NCBI RefSeq assembly: GCF_003605645.1
Contig: NZ_QVMU01000014.1
Coordinates: forward strand, 1-64,000
Origin: Vibrio sinensis
GTDB taxonomy: Bacteria; Pseudomonadota; Gammaproteobacteria; Enterobacterales; Vibrionaceae
Length of the DNA: 64,000 nucleotides
Reading direction: 5' to 3'
Positions 45,480-55,256 of the stretch are shown here, one piece after another. The position numbers and the translations under genes are program-made. Under the pieces are notes generated by a model. It was not told the DNA's origin. It ran no database searches and saw only the letters and a program-made list of their open reading frames with translations. The stretch's first letter is position 1; each line of letters starts with the position of its first letter.

Positions 45480-46563
45480 AAGACAAATACAAGCAATACA
45501 CCCCGCGCTTCGCCAAGCAAAAATGCTCTTGTTGGTCATGACCGCAATTCTGATTGTGGCCAACTTTTATCTGCTTTCCTCCGCCCGTCAACTCGCTCAG
45601 TCTTATAGTGATCAAAATAACCAAGCGACTTGGTTTTTGTTCCAATTAAATAAAGAGTTTTCGGAATTAGTCTCTATGTCACGCTTTTCAGACCAAGGCG
45701 AAAATTATAGACAAGAAACGATACTGCACTACGAGTTAACTTGGAGTCGATTTGACCTGCTGCTTCACAACAGAGAAGCCGATAACTTTATGCGAACGCC
45801 CGGAGCGGAACCCTTTTTTTCAACGTTGTTTGATCGGTTTCAACAGCTTGAATATGCTTTGCTACAAAAACAAACACCAAAAAACTCGGCTGAACTTCAC
45901 CGTTCACTTAAAGAGATTTATCAAGCGATGGTTACGTACGTAAATACCAATTTTCGCGTACAAAGTCCTTTATACAAAATACAAATGACGCAAGCTCAAC
46001 AACTGGCCTATGCCCAATACGTGTTGATGTTATTACTGTTCGTATGTGCTGGATTAGTCAGTTATATCATGCATAAAGAAGCATGCTTTAATAAGCAGTT
46101 AGCAATGACTGACACACTTACCGGCATACCTAACCGGCTTGCGATGATGCGGTGTATAAAAGAAAAAATAGATTATATGCACCCATTCACCATCTGTTTA
46201 CTCGACTTAAATGGCTTTAAACAGATCAACGATCGACATGGTCATCACGCCGGGGATCGCGTTTTACACATTATTGCTCAACGAGTTAAAAGACGCTTCT
46301 CTGTCTATCGAATCGGGGGCGATGAATTTTGTATCGTCATCGATACTTGTGATGATGCCAACATCAATATGGCATTTGAAGAACTCATGGGGTGCTTCTC
46401 AGATACTATCCATCTTGGCTCCGGTATCAATGTGTCCCTTTCAACCAGTGTAGGCTTTGCAAGGTATCCGGAAGACTCTCTTGATTATAATGCATTAATT
46501 CGACACGCAGATAAGAACATGTATCAAATGAAATTCACAAGAAAAGCAAAAGCGAGTACTTAA
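45460..46563 (+). CDS. membrane diguanylate cyclase (GGDEF)
   Basis: 367 residues. Two helices (LLLVMTAILIVANFYLL and YVLMLLLFVCAGLVSYIM) bracket a periplasmic domain of about 145 residues. The GGDEF domain at about 205-365 has TDTLTGIPNRLAMM, DLNGFKQINDRHGHHAGD and RIGGDEFCIV, an intact active site. There is no obvious RxxD inhibitory site. It overlaps the periplasmic protein gene upstream and is convergent with the polysaccharide phosphatase gene, so it may feed local cyclic-di-GMP to exopolysaccharide production. Confidence 0.9.
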   Translation: MPMIKNKRQIQAIHPALRQAKMLLLVMTAILIVANFYLLSSARQLAQSYSDQNNQATWFLFQLNKEFSELVSMSRFSDQGENYRQETILHYELTWSRFDLLLHNREADNFMRTPGAEPFFSTLFDRFQQLEYALLQKQTPKNSAELHRSLKEIYQAMVTYVNTNFRVQSPLYKIQMTQAQQLAYAQYVLMLLLFVCAGLVSYIMHKEACFNKQLAMTDTLTGIPNRLAMMRCIKEKIDYMHPFTICLLDLNGFKQINDRHGHHAGDRVLHIIAQRVKRRFSVYRIGGDEFCIVIDTCDDANINMAFEELMGCFSDTIHLGSGINVSLSTSVGFARYPEDSLDYNALIRHADKNMYQMKFTRKAKAST

Positions 46564-47009
46564 TCTTTAGGTTGAATTTTACGTCGCCACGATTGGCAAG
46601 CAGACTCAATTTGCTTAGCGGCAGAAACAAAGTGATGTTGCTCCTTAGCATATGGGTCTTCAATGCTCCCCTCTCCCCATTGCCCGAGAATAAAACTCTT
46701 ACCTCGGGCACTCGCATCAATCTTGAGTAAAGCGGACAGATGTGTATGTTCCATTACTAAAATAGCATCACTCCAAGCACACAATTCAGGCGTGAGCTGT
46801 CGAGCTTGATGTTGCTTCAAATCGACATTATATAATTGAGCAGCCTCATTCATTCTCGGGTCAGCGTGATGCCCCTCAAGTTCGCTCAGTGCCGTCACTG
46901 TGCCCGCAGATTGAACTTGAATTGTCGGCATAATTTTCATCATCATTGCTTGAGCGAAAGGCGAACGACATATATTTCCTGAGCAGACAATCAATATTCG
47001 TTGAAACAT
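46560..47009 (-). CDS. low-molecular-weight protein tyrosine phosphatase, Wzb-like
   Basis: 149 residues. P-loop CSGNICRS with the nucleophilic Cys near residue 9, and the general acid in EDPY near 127. In polysaccharide systems such enzymes dephosphorylate the tyrosine cluster of Wzc, enabling cycling of polymer export. It is the last gene of the locus and is separated from its likely kinase partner by about ten genes and a porin on the other strand. Confidence 0.9.
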   Translation of the reverse strand: MFQRILIVCSGNICRSPFAQAMMMKIMPTIQVQSAGTVTALSELEGHHADPRMNEAAQLYNVDLKQHQARQLTPELCAWSDAILVMEHTHLSALLKIDASARGKSFILGQWGEGSIEDPYAKEQHHFVSAAKQIESACQSWRRKIQPKD

Positions 47010-47011
47010 AT

Positions 47012-48394
47012 TTAGACCCTTTTTCGCCTTTTTATGATTACCGAGTGAGCAGCTCCAATCAGCAGCAATATCGTAATGAACGTCAATGCATTTGAAGGAG
47101 CTTGTAAATTGAAATCAACAGAGATGTGGATAAGCATTGCGATGGTAGCAGTCAAGCCAGCAAAAGCCGCCCCTTTGCACGTTTGGCTATGGCGAAAACG
47201 CATCGTGGCGATTGAGAGTATAATGGCCTTACCACAAATATAAGCGAGTAATAAGGTCGCTGGTAATCCCGCTTCAATGACGAACTGCAAATAATCATTA
47301 TGAGCGTGGTCATAATAACCAATAGCCCTTTGACTGTAAGATGGAAATAACGCAGCAAAGCTCCCCATCCCACTGCCCGTTAGCCAAAAATCACGAACGA
47401 TATGTACCCCCCACTCAAATGCTAAATAGCGGGTTTCCTCCGTCATTGATGTTTCGACAATTCGTTCTCTTACTTGCTCTAAGCCAAAAAATGAACTTAG
47501 AATCAAAACATCAATAGCAAAAATACTCACGAGCAACCATTTTAGTGTCGCGGGTCGATCTTTATAAACCATTAAAGCAATGATGCCAGACAGCATTGTC
47601 GCAGCAAATAAAGCACTGTTACCCATTCTGGATCGAGTCATCACTAAGGTAATAACCATGTTGATAATAGCCAAACGAGACAACATCTTAGTAGACATAA
47701 TGCTACTCAGTATTCCTGACAATATCTCTCGAAAACCAATTGAATTTCGTTGATTGAGATCTGCGACAATCAAACCAATCCCGATACAGATACACATCAA
47801 TAGATAATTAGCTAAATGATTTTTATACACAAATGATCCTGTCGCAATATTTGTCTCACTGAGATTAAAAACCAACGAATGTGTGGTCCCTATCAAGACG
47901 TTAATCGCACCGTAAATAGCCTGAAAGGTACCGCTAATGATCAAGGCCATCATTAACCACTTAATACGCTGTGTAGTATGTACGGTTAAGATGACAATCA
48001 AAGAGAACAATAGGTAGTTCATACCTTTCAACCACGATATGTAAGTCGCCCCGGGATCTAGAGATAGGTAACCATAGGTCGCATCTACCATTAGGTAAGC
48101 AGAAAAGGCATTAGGGGAAATCACTTGAAGCATAGCTAGAGGTATAGGAAGTAGCTGCACGAAAACCCATACCTGAAACAGAGAAAAAGGCAGTAAAAAC
48201 CAGCGGTAACTATTGAGCCCATCCAATATTTGACCTTTTTTATGACGATATAGATCAAGAAACAAAATAAATGCCGTAAATGCTATCCATAGCTCCGAGA
48301 TGGTCCAAGCCCAAACTCTATTTGAACCGAGTGGAATGGGGAGCCAAATTAATAGACAACACAGGCTGTAGAAACAATATTTTTCAATTTTCAT
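47012..48394 (-). CDS. O-antigen ligase/polymerase family membrane protein (Wzy_C)
   Basis: 460 residues, about 11-12 helices, with the large periplasmic loop and motif HAHNDYLQFVIEAGLP-like sequence (DHAHNDYLQFVIEAG near 360) that marks the WaaL/PglL/Wzy superfamily. Either a polymerase or a polymer-to-acceptor ligase for the nearby polysaccharide. It overlaps nothing and lies two bases from the phosphatase gene, so the two are cotranscribed. It is the second polymerase-type gene of the locus. Confidence 0.82.
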   Translation of the reverse strand: MKIEKYCFYSLCCLLIWLPIPLGSNRVWAWTISELWIAFTAFILFLDLYRHKKGQILDGLNSYRWFLLPFSLFQVWVFVQLLPIPLAMLQVISPNAFSAYLMVDATYGYLSLDPGATYISWLKGMNYLLFSLIVILTVHTTQRIKWLMMALIISGTFQAIYGAINVLIGTTHSLVFNLSETNIATGSFVYKNHLANYLLMCICIGIGLIVADLNQRNSIGFREILSGILSSIMSTKMLSRLAIINMVITLVMTRSRMGNSALFAATMLSGIIALMVYKDRPATLKWLLVSIFAIDVLILSSFFGLEQVRERIVETSMTEETRYLAFEWGVHIVRDFWLTGSGMGSFAALFPSYSQRAIGYYDHAHNDYLQFVIEAGLPATLLLAYICGKAIILSIATMRFRHSQTCKGAAFAGLTATIAMLIHISVDFNLQAPSNALTFITILLLIGAAHSVIIKRRKRV

Positions 48395-48639
48395 GGAAAT
48401 ATTTAACCGTTATAAGCTTGCTGCTATCATTCATTAAATTCTTCTTTTGTTGCCATATTTGCAGATGTGTGAGTAGTGTGTGATTTCGCTAAAAATAAGT
48501 CAAAATGCTCCGATATAAAACGCAAGACTTCTCATATATAGGACAAACTTTCTCTCTGGCTTGTATTATATTTGCCAGTCTGTCATGACGACTCACTGGT
48601 CTTCATCGATGCACTCAAATTTTATTCAATGGATGAATC

Positions 48640-49611
48640 ATGAAAACGAGATATCTCGCCACCTCATTAATACTAGCCTTTAGTGCCCCCTCATCATTCG
48701 CCTATGAAATCATTGATAATGACGTTGCCTATTTACATTTTTATGGACAAGTAAAGGCAAGAGCTTTATTTCTTGATGAACAACCGAATGATTATACTTT
48801 TGGCGACTCTAAAATCGGAGTTCTTGGTCGCTACGCAATCACTGACCTTATTTCACTTTCTGCTGGAACAGAAGCTCAAATTAACTTTGATGCTGACGAA
48901 GATAGAAATGAAGAGGACTTATATGTATCTCAATACTTCGTAGGGATATATGGAGAGGGGCTCGGTTCTATTACTTACGGGAAACACAATACCTCTTCAG
49001 ATGACCTCAATGGTGTTGATTACTCAGAAGCATTTGGCGGTAGCGCAAACTTAAACGCAGTTGGTGTAAAAGGCGATACAATTAAGTACGTTTACGACAC
49101 AGATGTGTTTACTGCAAATGCCACGTATGGCTTTGAGAATGGGGATTTAAATCGAGAAATAGCAGAACTATTTGGCCGATATAATTTAGCAGACATGGTC
49201 ATTATCGCGGGTATTGGTAATTCAACGACAAATACAACACGAAGCCAAACTGATGCTACCTACTTCCAAACAACCGTGAAGTTTGAAATGGGTGATACTA
49301 ATATTGGTGCTACTTATTATTACAACTCAACGACAAACAAACTCTCTCGTATCAATTCTGTCGATAAAAATGCGCTTGCTATCGCGGGACAAATCGCCTT
49401 TCTCGAAACTCTAACGGGTTATAGCGGCTATGAAGTCGTGGCGCAATCGTCCGATAATATTGCATTAGATGGTAACTTCTATAATGCTTATCTTGGCGCC
49501 TCTTATCTACCATTGGAGTGGTTAAAGTTCTTTGCTGAGGCTAATCATGTCAATCCAATCAACTCAGCCAATGAAGTTAACTTTGGTATTGGTGCTGTCG
49601 CTGTATGGTAA
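48640..49611 (+). CDS. outer-membrane general porin
   Basis: 323 residues. Signal peptide (ATSLILAFSAPSSFA), 16-strand porin pattern (FYGQVKARALF, GSITYGKHNTSSDDLNGVDYSE) and an aromatic C-terminal residue (FGIGAVAVW). It resembles OmpU/OmpC-like vibrio porins. It stands alone on the plus strand within the minus-strand polysaccharide locus. Confidence 0.85.
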   Translation: MKTRYLATSLILAFSAPSSFAYEIIDNDVAYLHFYGQVKARALFLDEQPNDYTFGDSKIGVLGRYAITDLISLSAGTEAQINFDADEDRNEEDLYVSQYFVGIYGEGLGSITYGKHNTSSDDLNGVDYSEAFGGSANLNAVGVKGDTIKYVYDTDVFTANATYGFENGDLNREIAELFGRYNLADMVIIAGIGNSTTNTTRSQTDATYFQTTVKFEMGDTNIGATYYYNSTTNKLSRINSVDKNALAIAGQIAFLETLTGYSGYEVVAQSSDNIALDGNFYNAYLGASYLPLEWLKFFAEANHVNPINSANEVNFGIGAVAVW

Positions 49612-49671
49612 ACTTCAGCGATCAACGAAGAGCACTCACTCAAACGTAAGCACTCTATTTAAGTGTCTAAA

Positions 49672-49695
49672 ATGGCGTTATTAATACGCCTTTTA
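49672..49695. terminator. terminator-like hairpin between convergent genes
   Basis: GGCGT / ACGCC with loop TATTAA followed by TTTTAA. Short stem. Confidence 0.5.
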
Positions 49696-50127
49696 ATTAA
49701 CGGACACTGGCTCTTTCTTAGTAGGAGCATTCGGTACTAAACTGGGTTCAACAATACCTGCGGCTGTCGCTTCTGCTACTACTGTTGGGTCAATACCTGC
49801 ATTAATGGCGGCAATCGTCACATCTTCACTCGTTACCCCTAATGACAGAGCCATTGCTGTTAACTCTTCAACACGATCAGGGTGCGTTGAATAAAGCAAC
49901 GTCAATATTTCTGATAAATCACTTGGTCTTAACGCAATCACCTGTGAAAGGAATAACTCAATATTATCGATAAATGTATGTTGAGAAAATGCATTAACTA
50001 ATGCTGTTGGTGTTACTAGTGAATCAACAAATAAATCATCAAGTTGCTTTTGAGACATGACTTCAGCATTTACATGAAAGCTGGTTATTATTGATAATGT
50101 TAATGACGCTAATTTTAACTTTCTCAT
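49693..50127 (-). CDS. exported hypothetical protein of the polysaccharide locus
   Basis: 144 residues from ATG 50127 (AAGGA eight bases upstream), with a signal peptide (LKLASLTLSIITSFHVNA). The mature part is helical and alanine-rich with repeated short turns (ALSLGVTSEDVTIAAINAGID), ending in a proline-rich tail. Not recognised. Its position suggests an accessory role in polymer handling. Confidence 0.6.
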   Translation of the reverse strand: MRKLKLASLTLSIITSFHVNAEVMSQKQLDDLFVDSLVTPTALVNAFSQHTFIDNIELFLSQVIALRPSDLSEILTLLYSTHPDRVEELTAMALSLGVTSEDVTIAAINAGIDPTVVAEATAAGIVEPSLVPNAPTKKEPVSVN

Positions 50128-50234
50128 AGTTTTCCTTGTTCTACTCAATCCATGCAAATAGACCGGCATACTATTAACTAATATATTTTATTAACCGTAT
50201 GACACCCTAATTAATCTCTCAACATCAATATATG

Positions 50235-50903
50235 CTATCGACAAAAATAGGGCCTAACATTGTTAAATGAGTATATCGCACACGCTCGCTCACCGACTAA
50301 AGGCATCTTGAGAATTTGATCATATTGCCAGTTTTTCATCTTATATCGCTTCATATCTAACAAATAAGACACGGCAACTTTCCTATCTACACTTTCTAGC
50401 TCTGGCCAAGATGACAAATAGAAAATAAGCGTATTAATCAGTGTATATCTTTCAAACTCCCCAAGTTGGACAGCCAAGCGATATTGTTCAAGAATGTCAC
50501 TATGTGGGGCATCCAAACGCCACATGATGTTTGCTTTTTGAATAACTAATGTGGAATCTAATGGTCTTTTTTTCTGTTGCTCTTCAATATTATTTAGCGC
50601 TCTTTGGTTGAACAATTGCCACTGTTTTTCATCATCACGATTCACATAAGCCATCCATGCGTTGTAATTCGACCGCTCAGACAAATCGAGAAAAAAAGAA
50701 GGTAATAAATAGGGCAAGTCCAACTGAGACTCAACAAGAGAATTAGCCGGTAATTCTTTGAGCGTACTTTTCTTAACGTCATCAAGCGTCGTTGCTAATG
50801 CTAATCGATGTAGATTCACCACCCCTTTCGCACCACTTAAAAAAAAGAGTGCGGCGCATAGGGTCATCAACATAATTAAACTAAAGCGATGGCGCGATAG
50901 CAT
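50235..50903 (-). CDS. membrane-anchored hypothetical protein beside the polymerase gene
   Basis: 222 residues with one N-terminal helix (FSLIMLMTLCAALFFLSG) and a helical, possibly TPR-like periplasmic part. It overlaps the start of its upstream neighbour by 23 bases, so it is in the same operon. Proteins of this plan sit next to polymerases in other vibrio exopolysaccharide clusters. I cannot name it. Confidence 0.65.
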   Translation of the reverse strand: MLSRHRFSLIMLMTLCAALFFLSGAKGVVNLHRLALATTLDDVKKSTLKELPANSLVESQLDLPYLLPSFFLDLSERSNYNAWMAYVNRDDEKQWQLFNQRALNNIEEQQKKRPLDSTLVIQKANIMWRLDAPHSDILEQYRLAVQLGEFERYTLINTLIFYLSSWPELESVDRKVAVSYLLDMKRYKMKNWQYDQILKMPLVGERACAIYSFNNVRPYFCR

Positions 50904-52164
50904 GGCCGCTCCTTAGTTCGTTAGCCTTTTCTTTAACAGAGGAACTGTTTTTGTTATCGACGATTCGATAGCGAACAAAAAGAAAACCCAATGCAAATGG
51001 CGCAATATAACGCGCTTCAATAGACATAAAGAAAGAAGTGCACAATACAAGAAAGAGCAGAATTGCAAAGTCATAAGGCATTCGATTTTTGATAAAAAAT
51101 CGAAATAATCGCCCAACATATTTAATATAAAAATAGAGAAAAAATAGCCCGCCAAAAATCACCCAATCAAAAAAGAATGATTTGGTTGACACACTTTTAG
51201 TCTCCCCGACAACAAGGTATGAAGCAAACTCTTTAAAATTCAGCAGACGAGGAAAAAGTCTATCAACGAAATTTAGCGCATCAACACCATATTCATACAT
51301 CGCAGGCAGAAAACCAAATAACCCCGCCCCTAGCGGACGATGAATCAAAGAGAATACAGATGTCATAATTGCTGTGCTACGCGTGGCTATACTGGTGTAG
51401 TTTTCAAGATCATTGACAATCGACGGACCAATAATGGTGCTGACCACAATCGAGCCACTGATGGCGAGCACTGCAATACCGATCACTTTATGTAATAGGT
51501 TAATTCTTGAAAAGACGGCAAATGTCATAACAACAGTAATCAGAAAACTAACCAGCGTACCCTTCGATGTAATCAACGTGATGCAAGCAATCATAAAGAC
51601 CGACAACAACAATAGGTTGATACGATAAACCGCTGCTAACAGCAAACCTGCGAGAACAAACTGAAACCCAAAGGTACTCGCTTCAAGTGTAAATCCCCTC
51701 ATTCGATGAGGTGCATGTGCCGAGTTATAGTGTATAGGTGAGGTACCATTAATAAATCCTCTTGCAACCAAGTTCGCTACAAACGAAAAAATAACGATAG
51801 CCGCTATGAGAGCGACGCCTTGATACAAGCGTTTCTCATCTATTTTAATCACGGTTAAAAACACAATGATGAGAGGAATCACCATCACAAAGAAGCGCAT
51901 TCCTCGATCAATTAAAAATGCTTTATCGTAATGGGCATAAAACAAAGACAGTAAAACAAATGAATAGGCAAAAAATGCAAACAGGAGCTTTACAGCGTGA
52001 AACTCCGTTTTTGACAGAGTTTGATACTGCAATAAGATTTTAAGACCAAGTAGAGGAATAAGAATAATCCCCATTGGAGCAGTAAAGATCCCCCCGATTG
52101 ATGCCAGCATCGTATTTTCAAAAGGGATGAATACACATAGTAATATGAATAATGCCTTGTCCAT
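50881..52164 (-). CDS. O-antigen polymerase (Wzy)-like membrane protein
   Basis: 427 residues and 10-12 helices (LFILLCVFIPFENTMLASIGG at the start), with a large periplasmic loop around 215-330. Sequence is poorly conserved, as is usual for Wzy proteins. It probably polymerises lipid-linked repeat units in the periplasmic leaflet. It is located between glycosyltransferase genes and a small accessory gene. Confidence 0.78.
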   Translation of the reverse strand: MDKALFILLCVFIPFENTMLASIGGIFTAPMGIILIPLLGLKILLQYQTLSKTEFHAVKLLFAFFAYSFVLLSLFYAHYDKAFLIDRGMRFFVMVIPLIIVFLTVIKIDEKRLYQGVALIAAIVIFSFVANLVARGFINGTSPIHYNSAHAPHRMRGFTLEASTFGFQFVLAGLLLAAVYRINLLLLSVFMIACITLITSKGTLVSFLITVVMTFAVFSRINLLHKVIGIAVLAISGSIVVSTIIGPSIVNDLENYTSIATRSTAIMTSVFSLIHRPLGAGLFGFLPAMYEYGVDALNFVDRLFPRLLNFKEFASYLVVGETKSVSTKSFFFDWVIFGGLFFLYFYIKYVGRLFRFFIKNRMPYDFAILLFLVLCTSFFMSIEARYIAPFALGFLFVRYRIVDNKNSSSVKEKANELRSGHAIAPSL

Positions 52165-52172
52165 TTATTCTC

Positions 52173-53252
52173 CTAACGAAGCTCACTAAAAGAACGGGCA
52201 TAGGTTTGATTCATCACATCTTCATGGAAATTATCTTCAAAATGCGTAACACATTGGCTTCTGTCTATATGTAGATAGGCCTTTTCAGCGATAATTTTGT
52301 GCAATACTCGTTTTAACGAGTCTTCATCTTCAAGGTCATAAAGCCATCCAACAGCATCAGAAATCATATGTGCCAAAGATCCTACTTTCGAAGCGAGTAC
52401 CGGGGTTCCATTTCGTAATGACTCCGCAACAATGAGCCCAAAACCTTCCCATAATGAGGGAACAATAACCAAATCGGATTGAGCAAAAAAACGGTCCAAC
52501 TCCTGGTTGGCAACCCAACCTAATCGATTAATCTGCAAACCAGCCCAAGGTTTTGCTAATAAAATATCAAGCTCTGGGCAATCATTTCTCACTGGTTCAC
52601 CAATCACAGTTAAAACCACATTACACCCTGCTAAATCAATCGCTTCTAAAGTCTGTAAAAAAATGTGGAGGCCTTTTTGCTTATCAAGTCGACCAACAAA
52701 CAAAAGATTAATTTGATCTGATGAACGAGAGATTACACTAACCTGGTTACTCGGACGTACACCGTTCCAAACCAGTTTCAGCTTACGTGACTGTATCCCG
52801 ATCTCTATGGCTGAATTATATTCGTATCTGGAAATACAATAAATTTGATCGCAAAATATCGCTAAAATACGCTCGACTGCGATGTAAATATTGCGGTAAA
52901 TCGTATTCTTCCATTGCTGTTCATATTCAATATCAAACGCCCATCCATGACTGCAATAACAAAGACGAACATTGTGATATTTCGCAATAGGATAAATCAG
53001 AGGACGTAATAATCCAGAAAATGTACTGTGGAGAAATAGTACATCATATTGTTTTATACCTAACTTAAAAATAACGATATAAAACAACACCAAAACATTA
53101 AATGGTCTAAATTTACTTGGTTTAATCGCAACGTCTGAACGTTCGTAGCCTATCGCCAAAAAGTGATTATCTACCTGACTAGAACGAGACAATGACTCAA
53201 AGTAGGTTTCAATACCACCTTGCGTTGTCTCTGAAACATTCAGTACTTTCAT
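52173..53252 (-). CDS. glycosyltransferase family 4
   Basis: 359 residues, GT-B fold. N-terminal VSETTQGGIETYFESL and C-terminal nucleotide-sugar block LWEGFGLIVAESLRNGTPVLAS with LLFVGRLDKQKG before it. It adds a sugar to the lipid-linked repeat unit at the cytoplasmic face. Its ATG shares the last base of the preceding stop codon (TAATG), so it is translationally coupled. The sugar is unknown. Confidence 0.88.
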   Translation of the reverse strand: MKVLNVSETTQGGIETYFESLSRSSQVDNHFLAIGYERSDVAIKPSKFRPFNVLVLFYIVIFKLGIKQYDVLFLHSTFSGLLRPLIYPIAKYHNVRLCYCSHGWAFDIEYEQQWKNTIYRNIYIAVERILAIFCDQIYCISRYEYNSAIEIGIQSRKLKLVWNGVRPSNQVSVISRSSDQINLLFVGRLDKQKGLHIFLQTLEAIDLAGCNVVLTVIGEPVRNDCPELDILLAKPWAGLQINRLGWVANQELDRFFAQSDLVIVPSLWEGFGLIVAESLRNGTPVLASKVGSLAHMISDAVGWLYDLEDEDSLKRVLHKIIAEKAYLHIDRSQCVTHFEDNFHEDVMNQTYARSFSELR

Positions 53253-54211
53253 TATTTGTTCACCATGCTAACTCGGCGTAATAGAGTGAATTTCGTTGCC
53301 GAATCCAATTTAAAAAGAATACGTAGCAAAAAAACAACCAGAGCATACTTAGTCAATCTATAGGTGATTTTTCCATATAAAAAGTGGCTGTTATTTACTA
53401 TTGCATCAAAAACATGCGTATCTTCTGTTTTATTTCTAATAAGGAATTTCAATAAATTAATATAACAAGTGGCTACGAAAAAATTCACATCTTCCGCTTT
53501 AGCTGACTGTTTAGCTCTAGCCTCGATACAATGAAAAGCATCTATATGGGTAATATCTTTTTCCACCATCAAACTGTTGATAGCCGAGCCAGCTCTCATC
53601 ACATGATTGTAAAAAAAACGGTTTGAAATATACGTTTGTTGTGAATGGGCTAAGTATTCAATAATGAAGAGTACATCTTCACTGAAATGTAAACTTTCAT
53701 CAAATCGGACGTTATTAAGGTCTATAATCCGACGTGAAATTGCCATGCTACAAATATGAACACGAATGTCCTTTGACAAGAACTTTGTCAAAGCCTGATT
53801 TCCAGACATAATCTCTTGTTGATTAGATACTTTATCAACATAGGAATCCGACATTTTCTTAAAAGAAAAAAGGACACTGTCCAGCGTTTGGTTCTTATCA
53901 AATACTTCATCTAAATAACTAAAAATACCGTTATTGTATGAGTCATCTGAATCTAGAAAGAGCAAAAAATCGCCTCTCGCTTTTTCTATACCATAATTTC
54001 TAGCTGTGGAAACACCGCCATTCTCCTTACGATACAGCTTTACTTGGTTTGATATAATTTCAAAATCAATTGCTTGAGATGAGCCATCATCAATCAAGAC
54101 CAATTCAATATCATCCGATTGTCGCTGACGACACTCTGCTTCGAACCAATCGACAATGGATTTCACGTAATCAAAAGTATTATAAACCGGTACGATTACT
54201 GAATATTTCAT
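53252..54211 (-). CDS. glycosyltransferase family 2
   Basis: 319 residues, GT-A fold with VIVPVYNTFDYVKSIVD at the N terminus, LVLIDDGSS, and FLLFLDSDDSYNNG holding the metal-binding DxD. A C-terminal helical part follows. It overlaps the preceding GT4 gene by four bases (ATGA). Donor and acceptor are unknown. Confidence 0.88.
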   Translation of the reverse strand: MKYSVIVPVYNTFDYVKSIVDWFEAECRQRQSDDIELVLIDDGSSQAIDFEIISNQVKLYRKENGGVSTARNYGIEKARGDFLLFLDSDDSYNNGIFSYLDEVFDKNQTLDSVLFSFKKMSDSYVDKVSNQQEIMSGNQALTKFLSKDIRVHICSMAISRRIIDLNNVRFDESLHFSEDVLFIIEYLAHSQQTYISNRFFYNHVMRAGSAINSLMVEKDITHIDAFHCIEARAKQSAKAEDVNFFVATCYINLLKFLIRNKTEDTHVFDAIVNNSHFLYGKITYRLTKYALVVFLLRILFKLDSATKFTLLRRVSMVNK

Positions 54212-55245
54212 GCTAATGCCTCAATCCAAAGACGATCGACAACTGCACTCTCGGTTTCAGTCGCTTTTTCTAAAGCTCGAGTACTAAATGCCTGGTAAAG
54301 GTCGGCATCTTCGCAAATCTGAATAATACGCTCTGACAATACTGTTTCATCGTTAAAGGGGACCTTGTAGCCATTTTCTCCCTCATCAACAATCCAAGAA
54401 AGCGCATCAAAAGTATCAAAGGCGACGATTGGTAAACCTTGACTGCGTGCTTCAATCAATGTTTGTCCAAATCCCTCATAGCGAGATGTCATTAGAAAAA
54501 GCGAATACTGTTTCAAGGTCGATTCAACATCACTGGTCGGCCCTTTAAATTCAACGTTTGGTATCGTATTCAATGCCGCTTTAAGGGATGAAACTTCACT
54601 GTCGGTGCCATCACCATAGATATGCAAAACATAGTCTTGAGGTAGCTTTTTCATTGCTTCCAGCATGCTGGTAAAGTTTTTCTGCTCTTCATCAATTCGA
54701 GCAATAGTGACTAGGCGTTTACCCACTTGAGAAACACGATTTGCGCTCGCTAACTTACAACCTCTAGGTATCACCTTGATCTTATTTTCCAACTGGGGAA
54801 AAAGTGCAACCAAAGCCTGTTGATCTTGTGCTGTGTAAACGGTGAACACATCAATAACGCGATGAAGCAACTGCATCACTAACTTAGAAAATGGCTTGAA
54901 ATACACAGAGAATTTATTGGTCTGTACCAACACGATCTTACATTTCCGCATAACCGATATCGGTAAATATAAGAGATCGTTAGGGTGAAACAGAATAACG
55001 ACATCTCCAGCTTGAAGATCTATTTGACCTAGCGCTTTAACTTGATTCAATTTAGATGCTAATTTTCCATTTGCCCCAAAAGCACGATAACTTACAGACT
55101 CATGTTCTGCGAAATGCTCATAGCTAGGATGATGTTCATAAAGCTCATAATTTTCACCGGGAAACAGTCGGTGTAGGCTGCGAATTAATGTCTCTACACC
55201 ACCCATCATGGTTGATTTTTGAGGGTTTACAGTAACAACTTTCAA
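54208..55245 (-). CDS. glycosyltransferase family 4
   Basis: 345 residues, GT-B fold: KSTMMGGVETLIRSLHR at the N terminus, TIARIDEEQKNF, and SRYEGFGQTLIEARSQGLPIVAF for donor binding. Overlaps its downstream neighbour by four bases. Confidence 0.88.
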   Translation of the reverse strand: MKVVTVNPQKSTMMGGVETLIRSLHRLFPGENYELYEHHPSYEHFAEHESVSYRAFGANGKLASKLNQVKALGQIDLQAGDVVILFHPNDLLYLPISVMRKCKIVLVQTNKFSVYFKPFSKLVMQLLHRVIDVFTVYTAQDQQALVALFPQLENKIKVIPRGCKLASANRVSQVGKRLVTIARIDEEQKNFTSMLEAMKKLPQDYVLHIYGDGTDSEVSSLKAALNTIPNVEFKGPTSDVESTLKQYSLFLMTSRYEGFGQTLIEARSQGLPIVAFDTFDALSWIVDEGENGYKVPFNDETVLSERIIQICEDADLYQAFSTRALEKATETESAVVDRLWIEALA

Positions 55246-55256
55246 TGATTCTTCCT

